Shown piece by piece: positions 33,896 through 45,650 of a DNA stretch of 64,000 nucleotides. The notes below the pieces were generated by a model. The model was not told the origin of the DNA and searched no databases. It saw nothing but the letters and a program-made list of their open reading frames with translations. The position numbers and the translations under genes are program-made. The DNA comes from Adiantum capillus-veneris (lineage: Eukaryota; Streptophyta; Polypodiopsida; Polypodiales; Pteridaceae). The stretch lies in contig CM043946.1 in assembly GCA_014529385.2 (NCBI GenBank), positions 36,110,558 through 36,174,557 on the forward strand, read 5' to 3'. Within the stretch, counting starts at the first letter, position 1. Every line of letters begins with the position of its first letter.

Positions 33896-34390
33896 TGTAA
33901 GGTGCAGCGGAAGTGAATGTTGAACTTTGCTTAAGATGAGTGCACCGAGCTGTGTTCAAGGGTTCCTTTTACTTACAGAAGGGAGAGCCTTCCGTTCCTT
34001 TAGTGAGAGAGTGCAATGGACACAAACAAAGTGGTAAACACTGTGAATGAAGGTGCATGAGACTGAGAGATAGAGAGAGAGGAATATGACATCAGCATGT
34101 TGTCAAACCCTCCCCCACTCTCTATGGCAAGAGCGGTCTACTTATGATTGCACAAATCTCTACAATGCTTGGACTTGCCGACGATGTCGACGACGAGACG
34201 GCTGAAATCAAAAAATGCTAATGGCTGAAATCTGCGAATCTTTATCTGCTGAATTCTGACTCTATGTCGGTGACGATGTTGATGGCGACGATGCGATGAC
34301 GACGCGCTGAAAACGTAGATGCTGAAATCTGCGTTTTCCGAGCTAAATCTGCAAACTTCGCTGGATCTGACAGTGCGGCGAGGATCTACT
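33896..34390 (-). repeat. LTR-C fragment, minus strand
   Basis: In sense it ends CTTCCGCTGCACCTTACA. It aligns over roughly 500 bp with the 3' part of the LTR at 35329-36477, in inverted orientation. The TG/CA end is intact at 33896; the other side stops near 34390. Confidence 0.8.
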
Positions 34391-34403
34391 GTGGGAAGGT
34401 GAT

Positions 34404-34591
34404 GTGTTAGTTGATGCTTTTCCTAGCGAAGCTAACCTCGTTGTAGATTCGATCAATCACGAAGATCGGATCTTGGCTTTCGAGTCGAGGTCCAAAGAAC
34501 CCCCACAAGACGATTCGATCATTCAAGAAGAAGCGATCTTGGCTCTCGAGCTTGGTCACAAGCACCATCACAGGAAGTATTATGTGTTCGC
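34404..34591 (+). CDS. Unrecognised ORF upstream of LTR-C (first)
   Basis: 62 codons, LVDAFPSEANLVVDS...RKYYVFA, acidic, with two similar segments (NHEDRILAFESRSKEPP and IIQEEAILALELGHKHH). It ends in ATGA, overlapping the start of the next ORF. The function is unknown. It lies between two LTR-C copies and probably belongs to the 3' part of that element. The natural start may lie upstream; the ORF as called starts at TTG/ATG near 34404. Confidence 0.35.
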
Positions 34592-34981
34592 ATGATTGAT
34601 ACGCACGCATTGTTCGAGCGTTTCATTCGTGAAAGTTTCCTGTATTTTAGTCAGCATCGTTATGTGATCCCTTTTACTAGGCATGACATATTGTATGTTG
34701 AGCACGTTTCTCTCATGGATGAGCACGAATGTATGCAAATTTTTTGTGAAAAGCTGAAAAGTTTGTATGTATGGAAGTCGCATTCCATGTCTCTTCCTTG
34801 GCATGACACAGTTTCCGAAAGAGTACATGATGGTATGAGCACCAAGCATGGGCATTTCCATTATGATTTGCCACAGTTGATTGATTTCGATCAAACAGCA
34901 AAGATTCGATCTCATTGTTTGCGTGTGTGTGGTGAACGGTTTGGCACTCCGTCTCTTTGTTCATCTACATTGCATGCATAG
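34592..34981 (+). CDS. Unrecognised ORF upstream of LTR-C (second)
   Basis: 129 codons, MIDTHALFERFIRES...LCSSTLHA, rich in His, Phe, Tyr and Cys. Its ATG overlaps the preceding stop (ATGA). I do not recognise a domain and see no signal peptide. Position 5' of an LTR-C polypurine tract suggests an accessory or decayed 3' pol region of a gypsy element. Confidence 0.4.
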   Translation: MIDTHALFERFIRESFLYFSQHRYVIPFTRHDILYVEHVSLMDEHECMQIFCEKLKSLYVWKSHSMSLPWHDTVSERVHDGMSTKHGHFHYDLPQLIDFDQTAKIRSHCLRVCGERFGTPSLCSSTLHA

Positions 34982-34984
34982 TCT

Positions 34985-35316
34985 TTGAGGAAGGCAAGAT
35001 TTTTTTCCTTCACTTTACATGGAATGGGTATGCTCATGGTTTTGTGTTGGAGATGGTTTCAGGAATTTTCAGCCATGGAGATTCTTGAAGACGAAAGAAG
35101 CAGGACTCTAGACGAAGTTGAAGCATCGAAGGAGCCACAGAAAACTTTGTCGCTTTCGGCGCGGCCAAAGAAGCAAGCGTTGCAGACCTTTATGAAGTTC
35201 AAGTACCGCACGACCCACACATCAGAGTGGGCTGGCGAAGAGTCCCTTCCAGGATTCCGGATGCTGTTGGCGATCTCCCTCGACGCCATACAGTTCGGTA
35301 CCAGTATCTCACTTTG
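34985..35316 (+). pseudogene. Gypsy 3' end with chromodomain-like segment
   Basis: The C-terminal part reads KKQALQTFMKFKYRTTHTSE, then WAGEESLPGF, which resembles the chromodomain pattern (LVKFK...W...E) that closes chromovirus integrases; compare GYP4 at 42600-42720 (YLVKFKNYPALDAKWMEEED). It stops at 35315-35317, at the polypurine tract. Low-confidence domain call. Confidence 0.45.
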
Positions 35317-35328
35317 AAAAGGAGGGGA
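35317..35328 (+). promoter_or_regulatory. Polypurine tract before LTR-C
   Basis: AAAAGGAGGGGA directly before the LTR start TGTCAACGTGACACATCC. Confidence 0.75.
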
Positions 35329-36477
35329 TGTCAACGTGACACATCCCAACCCTATGTGTCCGTGGACAAGCTACACCACAACAGGGTTCAGTCAGTCCAG
35401 TCAAGTCTAGATTAGCAGTGATCTGGCACTTTTGTGAGTCTATTCGTAGACCGTGCATGCCCAGTCACTTAGCATAGATGCATATCCTCCGGTTGCACAC
35501 AGCATGATCATCGGAATTTCCATCAGAATCCATTAGCATCAGTTAGGGGAATTTTCCAGTGCATTTAGCCTATTTTCTTATTTATTGGGATTTTCACTTA
35601 TTATTTTTAAGCGACTTTCCAACAAAAGTAGGTAGGGCAATTTTGCTAAGTTAATATATAAGCAAAGCCAAGTTCACACTTTCTGGCAGAAGAGGCAGCA
35701 GGAGCTTCCCGCTCAACAGGCAACTTCTCAGCAGAAACCTCCCCCCCTTCAGTAGACCCTCGCCATCTGCATCCCTCCTTTGGCGTTTCCTCCCAGCAAG
35801 CCATCGCCTACGAGTCCTCTTGCTTGGCGTTTTCCAACCTCAGCAGATATATCCCAGCCAACGTTTTTCAGCCTTGACAAAAACGGCAGCATCACTTGCA
35901 GATTCAGCGTTTTTCCAGCCTTGTCAAAAAGGCCAGCTCAGCAGTAGCAAAAATGCAAAATTCAGCAGTTGGATTCTCGCAGTTTCCAGCCTATGACACA
36001 GTAGCAGATCAGCCCCTAGACGGTTGCAGATGTTTCCCTCATTTTCAGCCATAAAAACGCAGCCAAAACAGTCATTTTCAGCCACCGAAACAGTCCCAGA
36101 ATTCAGCATTAGAAGATCTCAGATTTCTACCATCAAGTCGTCGTCGCCATCTCCGTCGTCGTCATCGGCATAGTCCCATTGCATCAATCCATTGCATACG
36201 CATTGTACACCTTTGTGCAATCAAAGTAGACCACTCTCGCCGACGAGAGTGGGGCCTTCGAAGGAGGGTTTCACAACCTCTCGGGTGTTGTATCTCTTCT
36301 CTCTCCTTCTCTCAGTCTCATTCACTTGCACGCACAATATCCACTCACTTTGTTCGTGATCATAGCACTCTCTGCAAGACGGAAGGCTCTCTCCTTCCCT
36401 AAGAACTAAAAGGAACCTTGAGCAATAAAGATCACTAATCTTGAGAAAATACAACATTCATTCCGCTGCACCTTACA
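35329..36477 (+). repeat. LTR-C (3' LTR), 1,149 bp
   Basis: TGTCAACGTG...GCACCTTACA. The middle is a CAG/TTTTCAGCC-rich stretch (35880-36110). AATAAAG near 36424 is a polyadenylation signal. A related fragment in minus orientation is at 39872-40316. The right end adjoins the cut edge of LIN3, so the LTR element probably inserted into LIN3. Confidence 0.8.
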
Positions 36478-36502
36478 CTTGAATTTCATCATTCATCATT
36501 AT

Positions 36503-37820
36503 TTAAGCATCGGTGGGAGCATAGAGTGTTTGTGCATATACATATATGTCGTCCATGCTGAAATTTCCCAGTATATCCTCCTTTTTTCCTTTCATGTTGC
36601 GCCATGCTTTCTTGGGTTCTTTCTTAAATTGAATCACCTCTTGCTCCTCCTTCAAAAGTTCATGCATCCTTCTCTTTTTCCTTTTCAGCATTTTGTATTC
36701 CTTGGCTGCATTTTTCCACTCCTTCGTGGACTTATTGAAGCACTTTAGCTTGTGTTTGGCTGCTTTACACTCTTCATTAAACCATGGGTTATGAGGGAGA
36801 CCCTTCACTTGTTGTTGGTCTCTTTTAGATTGCCCCATAGTGACCTCTGCTACCTCTTCTATTGCTTGACGAAAGGTAGCCCAATTTTCTAAAATGTTTT
36901 GGGATATGCATTGTCTACTCAATAGGCTGTCCAGAAAAGTGGCATGATCAAATTTTTTTGTAACTTGCATTCGATATGCCCAACTTGTCGCCTTTTGGAG
37001 GCGTTGTGTAGGCGTGTGTGGGATGTCTAGACATACATGAATTGGAGTATGGTCCGAGTTTCGGTGACCGAGCACCAATTTTAAAGTGTCCAATTAAATC
37101 CAATGCATTGTGGCTAACTAACGCATAATCATTAGTGCTTCTTCCATGGTTTGATGTATAGCATGTGTATGTTCCGGAGCTTGCAAATTTCTTGGTGCCA
37201 TTCATGACTACAAGTTGCATAGAATTCATCATAGATATCAAAGCCGAACCTTGTTCATTCATGAGGTGATCGCATGAGCATCTATCCCACATTGCATCTA
37301 ATACGAGATCGCTATCTTTGCCCGCGGGATGGATTGAGTAGTCAATCAATTGAACCTGTATGTTGGCTATGCGAGCATTAAGATCCCCGAGTATCATCAC
37401 TGCCCCCTTTGGTGTGTAGGTTGCAATATCTGCATATAAGTCGACAAAAGGGTCATTCTTGGAGAGATTTTGCAAATCATAGAACGGGGATTCCCGATGT
37501 GGGATGTAGCATCCCGCAACGAACATCAATCTCCCAGATGTACATATCTCAGCCCATATGTATCGTTTGTGTTCATCTATCTTGCATATCTTAACCCGGT
37601 TTTGCATTTTCTCCTTGTACATTATAGCAACACCCCCTTGCCCGCGCATCTTGGTACCAGGCCACCAAACCGAGTGTGTAATATATCCTTGAATACTTGG
37701 CAGTCTACATGTGTCCTGTTCCTACGTTTCAAGTAGAAAAAGTATGTCTGCTTGTGGTAGAACCTCTGTCAATCCTTCCCCTTTGTGCCAAGGGAAACCT
37801 TGGCAATTCCAACTTGTGAC
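36503..37820 (-). pseudogene. LIN3 ORF2: endonuclease and start of RT region
   Basis: In frame after the ORF1 stop: HVTSWNCQGFPWHKGEGL, ILFLLET, a stop replacing the next codon (TAG), then RGQGGVAIMYKEKMQNRV, AGCYIPHRESPFYD, MILGDLNARIA and, after a frameshift near 37075, NSDHTPIHVCLDIP. The nuclease motifs are conserved. 37093-36503 continues through VKGLPHNPWFNEECKAAKHK and stops being LINE at 36478. Confidence 0.88.
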
Positions 37821-37853
37821 GTGTATGCTCGTGGTCCCATGGGTTTCCCCCTG

Positions 37854-38756
37854 TCATGCTTCTAGTGATACTGCCCCTGTGGAGGTGTTCTTTTTCATTC
37901 GTTCTTCATATGCCTGTCTTCTTTCTTTTTGTTTCACGGGTGTCCTGTCTTCACTGATGTAAATTGGGCTGTCCCTTGGATAAATGCGAGCATTTTCGAG
38001 TATGATGGCTCTTTTACGTGCATCCAACATTGTGCATACAATTGCGCGATTGTTCTTAGGCCTCTGCTTACCCACACGGTGTGCCCCATACACCACTACA
38101 TCATGCATGCCAAATGTGTTTGCAAGGAGGTCCGTGACCTCCGTATTCAATATGAGTACTTTCTCATTGTCAGATTCGGGTATGCCTCGGATCACAATAT
38201 TCATACTGCGTTTCTCTCGCTCATTATACTGTGTATCATCTACATTTGCATACGTCTCATGTGTCTGCGGCATGGCATTTGGAGTACTTCTTACTAAATG
38301 TGCCCAGGAGGTCATATTTCCTATTGCATTATCACTCATTTGTGCAAGCTTCTTATCGTGTGTAGCTAGAGTGTCTTGCACATTGGAGACCTGTTTGCTT
38401 AATGCATCTTGCAGGACCTGAATTTTCTCATCTTGATGTTGCATTTTCATATTTTGTATTTGGATCGTGTGCTCCAATTCCTGATTCTTTAGTGCAAGGT
38501 TTTTAATGTCCTCACCCTGCCTCATCACCATTTCCTGTAAGGATGAGATAAAGCCCTAAATGTCTTGCATCGAGCATATCACAGATTTCTCGGTTCCTTC
38601 ACCTGTGTCTTTACCTGTCCTTGTATTTGTACCTGTACCTGTATCCATCTTGGATGGGGGTGTTTGTTTATCCTTTGCATTTGTCATGTTTCTTGTCGGT
38701 GACGATCGCACGGAAAGCCCACTTCTTGATACCCGCAAATTGACTGGTTCACTCAT
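37854..38756 (-). pseudogene. LIN3 ORF1 (coiled coil plus RRM-like domain)
   Basis: Begins MSEPVNLRVSRSGLSVRSSP. A single TGG-to-TAG change (MQDI*GF versus RDIWGL in LIN1) breaks it near 38557. The rest (38531-37854) is intact: coiled coil DIKNLALKNQELEHTIQ, then RSMNIVIRGIPESDNEKV, VVVYGAHRVGK, NNRAIVCTMLDARKRAIILE and IYISEDRTPVKQKERR. This is the full order of an L1-type ORF1p. It ends at TGA 37856-37854, in the same frame as ORF2. Confidence 0.87.
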
Positions 38757-39765
<1,009 letters not shown>

Positions 39766-39769
39766 CTGA

Positions 39770-39871
39770 GACGAGGACCCCCGGACATTGTACTATGTGA
39801 AGCATTAATAATAAAGAAATATCGAAAGGGGCGCCAGTTGTTGGGGCCAATCTCTCTGGGGACGGAACTTC
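39770..39871 (+). repeat. LTR-B-like fragment
   Basis: Contains AATAAAGAAATATCGAAAGG followed by GGCGCCAG...TTGGGGCC, the module also found in the LTRs of GYP2 and GYP3. Edges are approximate. Confidence 0.5.
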
Positions 39872-40316
39872 GCCTATAAGGTGCAACGGAAGTGTTCATG
39901 GATTTAGCTCGGATCTAGTACTCCGCACGAACACAAGGGACATTTTACTTCACTTGAAAGAATTGAACTGAAAGAAAGAGAGATTTGATTCGAATCTGAA
40001 AACGCTGATCTGATCTGAATCTGGAAACGCTAATCTGATAATCTGGAAATGTTGAACTGATATGGAATGCTGGCAATGTTGGGATGGAAACGCCAGATGG
40101 CTACTGGGAAAAACGCTGAACTTCTGTGGCTGAAAATGCTGGGCTGATGCTGGAGAAATCGTTAGAGCTCCTAAGGTGCTGCTTGACTGCTGGGTGTCGG
40201 CCTCCTTGTGTCTTTGCTTCTTCTGCTCTCTACTAGCGCCCCTTGCTTTCTTTTATAATTCCTTTAGCCATTTGCCCTACCTACTTTCCAACAAGGGTAA
40301 ATGAAAAGTCACTTAA
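39872..40316 (-). repeat. LTR-C family fragment, minus strand
   Basis: Starts AAGGTGCAACGGAAGTGTTC (compare 33898) and ends with GCCCTACCTACTTTCCAACA, the complement of sequence near 35620. Directly abuts GYP4 RT at about 40317. Confidence 0.75.
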
Positions 40317-40950
40317 AATCACCATCAAGGATAGATTCGGATACCCAGGATTGATGATATACTAGACAGGCTATAGAGTTTTGCTTGTTTTAGTAGAATC
40401 GACATGAAAAGTGGCTATCATCAGATCAGGATTGCGCCTGGAGTTGTATACAAGACCGCATTCAGGACATCCTTTGGTTTGTACGAGTATTTGGTGATGC
40501 CTTTTGGTCTCACGAATGCTCTTGCAACCTTTAATAGGATGATGGACATGATTTTTTGGGAGTATAGGTCATCATTGTATTCTCCAAGAATGAGGGAGAG
40601 CATCGACAACACCTGCTACAGGTTTTTCAGGCAGTAAGGCAACATCGGTTGGTGGTGAATGGAAAGAAGAGTGAGTTTTTCTTACCAGAGATTCAGTTTT
40701 TGGGACACATCGTCTTTGCGAAGGGTGTCAAAATGGATCCTGCCAAGGTTGAGACCATTAGAGATTGGCTAGATTTGAAGAATGTTTACGAGGTTCGCAG
40801 TTTTCTGGGCTTGTGTTCTTACGGCGGTTCATTCGAAAGTTTGCGGAGATTACTTCTCCTCTACATGCTTTGATGCAGAAAGGAGTTCCTTTTACTTGGG
40901 GACCCATCTGAGATTGCAGCCTTCAAGACTCTCAAGGAGAAGTTGACGAC
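40317..40950 (+). pseudogene. GYP4 reverse transcriptase
   Basis: [20 protein letters not shown] and [19 protein letters not shown] are clear. The catalytic F(V/F)DD block is lost in a frameshift near 40560-40620. HIVFAKGVKMDPAKVETIRD and VRSFLGLCSY follow. Several shifts. Confidence 0.88.
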
Positions 40951-41330
40951 TGCCCAGTGTTGGTTTTGCAAGACTTGCAAAATCCATTTGAGGTATACAG
41001 CGATGCCTGTGGCCGTAGTCTGGGAGTTGATGCAGGAAGGCATGTTATAGCCTATGAGAGCAAAATGTTTTCTAGACCAAAACGGGTTGCACAGGACTAC
41101 GAGGAGGAGCTGTTGGCAGTTATCCATGCTCTTCCTCACTGGCAACACTTTCTACTCGAAGCCCATTTTAAAGTGTTCACCGATTATCAGAGTTTACGAT
41201 ATTTCTTGCTCATATGTGGTGGGCAAATATTTTTTCACAATTTCACTTTCAGATTGTGCATGTTCAGGGACAGAAGAATGTGGTGGCGGATGCACCGTCT
41301 CGTAAGCCTTTGGTTTTGGCTATTTCGGCA
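40951..41330 (+). pseudogene. GYP4 RNase H
   Basis: NPFEVYSDACGRSLGVDAG, HVIAYESKMFSRPKRVAQDY, EELLAVIHALPHWQHFLLE, FKVFTDYQSLRYFL. All main RNase H blocks are present in one frame (40957-41400), after which the frame is lost. Confidence 0.85.
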
Positions 41331-41404
41331 GTTCATCTCACAGCTTCGAGGATATAGTAGATCAGTACGCCATATATCCGGATTTTGCAGACATCTTTGA
41401 CCGG

Positions 41405-42330
41405 TTGCAGAGTGGGGAAATAGTTACAGGCTATTCACTCAAGGAAGGCTATTTGATGCGGAAGAATTGGTTGTGTGTTATACAAGCATTGAGGAATAAG
41501 GTTTTGACAGAGTGCTCCTGTCCATCTTTTTCCCGCCACCGTGGCATAGAGACCACCTTGAGAGGTGTGGAACGGTTTGTCTACTAGGCTACTAGCCGAG
41601 GCTCAAAAAGGATGTGGATGAGTTTGTATGCAGTTGTTTGATATACCAAAAGGTCAAGTTCGACAGGCATAAGGCACCAAGTATGGATTTTATTTCTGAT
41701 CTTCCCAAGACTCAGAGTAGGCACGATGGCATCTGGACAGTCATCGACAGATTTAGCTCACTTTATTCCAGTCAAGAAAACAATTAAGCTATATCATTTG
41801 GCTAAACTGTTTGTCTCGTAGATATTTCAAGTTTATGGCATGCCTCACTCTATAGTTTCAGATAGAGATCCCCGTTTTACTAGCTTGTTTTGGAGGGCAA
41901 TCTGGGAGAATATTGGTACTCGGTTACAATTCTCGTCCTCTTTCCACCCTCAAAGTGATGGGCAATCGAAGATTGCAAATTTAGTAGTTTTGGACTTGTT
42001 GAAGTTTTACATCTCTGATTAGAAAGCTCAGTGGGAAAAGTTTTTGCCCTCGGTGGAGTTTGCCTACAACAACACAGTGCATAAGTCTACGAGGAAGGCA
42101 CCATTTGAGATCATTGAGGGTTCCACCTATTGTGAGCACCAAGGATAAGATTTGAAGCAGATCAGTATGTTCAGGATCTGGAGACTGCTTTTGCAAAGGT
42201 GCGCAAGGCTCTCGAGAAGTCTCAAGCAAGGCATAAGAAGGCAACAGACTAGCATTGACGTGACTTGTAGTTGAAGGAAGATGACTGGGTGCTTCTATGC
42301 TTTGAGAAGGCACGCCTATAAAACAAAAGG
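41405..42330 (+). pseudogene. GYP4 integrase
   Basis: HRGIETTLRGVERFVY (zinc domain), [59 protein letters not shown]. The expected catalytic Glu follows QS but reads Lys here (QSKIAN versus QSEIAN in GYP3). A segment between QKVKFDRHKAPS and MDFIS is missing. Many stops. Confidence 0.85.
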
Positions 42331-42369
42331 GTAAGGAGCGACTTTTTTCAAAGTTGAGTATGAGATACT

Positions 42370-42834
42370 ATGGCCCTTTCGAGATTCATGAAAAAGATAA
42401 ATGATGTATCCTTCATACTGAAGTTACCAGATACTCGGAAGATTGACAATGCATTTCACGTGAGTCTGTTGAAACCTTTCAAAGGTGAGGTGCAAGTGGA
42501 CAGGGAGCTTGAGGAGCAACCCGAAGTAGAAGAGAGAGAGGAGATTCTCGTTCCAGAACAGATACTGACTCACAAGGAAGGGAAAATGTAAGGTAAGCTG
42601 ATACGCCGATATTTAGTCAAGTTCAAGAACTATCCGGCATTGGATGCGAAATGGATGGAGGAGGAGGACCTATCAGATACTCCTCAGATTTTAGAGCTTT
42701 ACCTTGAGGCTTTTGGTCTAGCTTCGACTATTCCAAGAGTTACTGATGATCAACGGGTAGAATTTGGTGGGGTTCGGACTGCCCAAGAGGGGAGTTACTC
42801 CGCTTCCTTGTCACAAATTACCCAGATGGATTAA
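42370..42834 (+). pseudogene. GYP4 integrase C-terminus and chromodomain
   Basis: DVSFILKLPDTRKIDNAFHV, then SLLKPFKGE, is the C-terminal integrase domain. EQILTHKEGK, then, after a TAA at 42589-42591, KLIRRYLVKFKNYPALDAKW and MEEEDL form the chromodomain, which in chromoviruses reads histone marks and guides insertion to heterochromatin. Ends at 42832-42834. Confidence 0.88.
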
Positions 42835-43320
42835 AGTCACTGATTTCTCTTGAGATTTCAGGGGTATCGATGGGCTGACAATATTCTCCTGTATGACTTT
42901 AAGAAATGAAGTACTTTGTAATGGGAATTCCTTAAATGATTTTGATATATATGCTCTCTCATGTGTGTGATGTTTGAGTGCATGATTGAAAGACAAAATG
43001 AGTGCAGCATTTTGGTCTTGATTCACCTGAGGGATGATGTGGATATGATAGTAACAAGATTTAGTCAATCTCTACATCTGCTAAAGATCGGTGAGATCTG
43101 GATGTGATTGCTAAATACGTTATGATGATCATGATTCTCATTAAAGATCTCGATGGGGATAGTGATGTGAATGTCATGTGAATGTTCAGTGCTGTCGTCT
43201 TTGTGCAAGTACTGGATATGTGTTGTCTAGTGCGTCGGTACTTAAGAGTTAATGTCTATTGAACTGATTGCTGGCTTATGTTGGTTTTGCATGCGTAATT
43301 GAGGGCGATTACATTTCTTT
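42835..43320 (+). other. GYP4 3' untranslated region
   Basis: Non-coding interval between the pol stop and the polypurine tract. Confidence 0.55.
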
Positions 43321-43353
43321 CAAGAGAGGGGTATGTCACAAAGTGATGACGTG

Positions 43354-44305
43354 GTATGACTCATCGCTGATCTTATCAAGCACTTGAAAAGGCCATAGTA
43401 ATGCATGCTGAGCTTTCGAAACAACCGTTCCTTGCCCTCCGTTTTCTTCAACCTTGCCTTTTCAAATCGCAAAAGTATCCAATTACCAGGTGAAAAAAAC
43501 AGTTCACAACGGTGACGATCAGCAACCTTTTTTTGTTTTGCCTGAGTCTTCTCCAGGGCAACTTTAATTTTCTTATACATTTCATCCATGTTCTCGACAT
43601 ACCGATCCGCCTCAAAGATCTTGTCCTTTGTATGCAAAATGGGAGGAGCCTTTTTGCCACCTTGCCTGTGAACGAATGCACCGTATTGTTGTACGCATAC
43701 TCAAGCATAGGCAAATACTGTTCCCACTTGCCTTTGTTATCCGACACATAGCATTTCAACAGATCCAAGACAGTAGACTTAGCCTCTTCTGACTGTCCCC
43801 ATCAGTTTGTGGATGAAATGAAGACGAGAACTTGAGTGTAGTGCCTATGTTCTCAAACAATCCTCTCCAAAACAAACTTGTCATGCGAGGATCACAATCA
43901 TTGACAATTGATTGTGGCATACCATGGTACTTGAACACATTGTACATGAATAACCGTGCGATCTGATCGGATTTTATCTTCTTCCTGACAGGGATAAAAT
44001 GGGCCTGCTTGCTGAACCTGCAAATAATGGTCCATATACCATCATTCCGTGTTGGCGTTCTTGGAAGATCAAAGATAAAATCCATAGCAATACTTTCCCA
44101 TGGCTTATCTGGAGTCGGCAGTGGCTGTAACAACCCTGGTGCCTTTTTGCCTGTCAAACTTGACCTTCTGGCAAATTACACATCCTCGCACAAAGGCATC
44201 CGCATCTCTCCTCAATGTGGGCCAATAAAAGAATGTCTCTACTGCTTTAACTGTCGCATCGATACCACGATGCCTTGCATACGGTGGGACATGGCTTTCT
44301 ACCAT
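43354..44305 (-). pseudogene. GYP2 integrase
   Basis: 44305-44105: ARHRGIDATVKAVETFFYWP, CVICQKVKFDRQKG (HHCC zinc domain). 44157-43756: [52 protein letters not shown] with a frameshift at the position of the catalytic Glu. 43768-43448: MLEYAYNNTVHSFTGK. 43637-43320: EKTQAKQKKVADRHRCEL and KARLKKTEGKERLFRKLSMH. The reading leaves GYP2 near 43354. Confidence 0.88.
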
Positions 44306-44459
44306 GACCTATGTCGCAATGGCCTAGTGAGACAAAGTTTGCCATGCATCATCATAAAACCGTCTCGGAAGAGGTAGTGCTCATGATGTTGCCCCTCTTG
44401 CAACTTTTCAAAAATCCTTGCAAAATCTTCATCAGTATCATACTGTTACTTCATGTCAT

Positions 44460-44940
44460 CTAGCTCATGATGATAAGGAATTGACAATTGAACGCATCAG
44501 CCACAACATTCTTCTTGCCTTCTATATGCAAAATCTGGAAGTGGAACATAGAGAGAATGTTTGCCCATTGCATATGCTTTTCGGATAGCTTTGACTGTGT
44601 CAAGAAGTATCGTAAGGTCTGATGATCTGTCTGGACAACAAAATCAACACCTAACAGGCAGTGCTTCCAACTAGAGAGCGCATGAATGACGGCCAATAAC
44701 TCTTTCTTATAGATTTGCATAGTCTTTTCTGGCCCTTGCAAGATTCTTCTCTCATAAGCTACCACCTGACCATCTTGCATTAGCATTGCTCTGATGCTAT
44801 TGCCACACGTGTCACACTGGACCACAAATGACTTCCTGAGATATGGTAAAATAATCACGGGATTTGACGTCAACTTTTCCTTTAAGAGATTAAAAGCTGA
44901 ATTCTCTTTTTGGGTCCATTTGAAAGTGACCTATTTCTTT
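44460..44940 (-). pseudogene. GYP2 RNase H
   Basis: FVVQCDTCGNSIRAMLMQDG, VVAYERRILQGPEKTMQIYK, KELLAVIHALSSWKHCLLG, FVVQTDHQTLRYFLTQSKLS, HIEGKKNVVADAF. Nearly complete in one frame (44873-44460). Confidence 0.88.
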
Positions 44941-45650
44941 TGCAAAGCATGAAGAGGTGAAGCTATCTCTGCAAAATTCCTGATAAACCTTCTATAGTAT
45001 GAGCACAATCCTAAGAAGCTTCAGACATCATACACAGTCTTTAAGTCTGGCCATGTCTTAATAGCTTCAACCTTTACGGGATCCATTCGGACACCATCCT
45101 TTGACACTATGTGGCCAAGAAAGTGGATCTCTTCCAAAAAGAATTAACTTTTCTTAGGATTGACAAGTAACCAGTGGCTGCGCAGCTCTTCGAACACAAT
45201 GGTTAAGTGATGCCTATGCTCCTCTTCATTCTTCGAGTAGACTATCATGTCGTCAAAGAATGTGCCAACAAACTTCTGATGCGAGCGGAAAATCCGGTCC
45301 ATCATTCTATTGAATGTGGCAGGAGCATTTGTAAGACCAAATGGCATCACTAGGGACTCATAAAGACCAAACGTGGTTCTAAACGTAGTCTTGGACTCTT
45401 GTGCACATCCTCTTGCCTTATACGAGTCTGATGGTACCCACTCTAAGGGTCTATCCTGCTGAAAATTGCAGCACCCTCTAAACAGTCAAGAATATCATCA
45501 ATCCTTGGGATAGGAAACCTGTTCTTGATGGTATTCTTATTCAACGCACGGTAATTAATACACATGCGCCAAGAGCCATCCTTCTTCTGCACTAAAAGCA
45601 CTGGGGAGCAGGAAGGTGAAGAACTAGGCAATCAGTCCCTTCTCTAAAAG
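44941..45650 (-). pseudogene. GYP2 reverse transcriptase
   Basis: [40 protein letters not shown], then a short shifted stretch, then [20 protein letters not shown], and an intact catalytic block, GTFFDDMIVYSKNEEEHRHH. Downstream, HFLGHIVSKDGVRMDPVKVE-like sequence is interrupted by a stop near 45143. Confidence 0.9.

Larger units (their letters stand above)
40317..43353 (+). mobile_element. GYP4: decayed chromodomain Ty3/gypsy, 5'-truncated
   Basis: Starts inside RT and runs through RNase H, integrase and chromodomain to a polypurine tract (CAAGAGAGGGGTA, 43321-43333) and the first 20 bases of its 3' LTR (TGTCACAAAGTGATGACG, 43334). gag, protease and most of the LTRs are gone. The 3' LTR is cut off where GYP2 begins. 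Confidence 0.88.
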
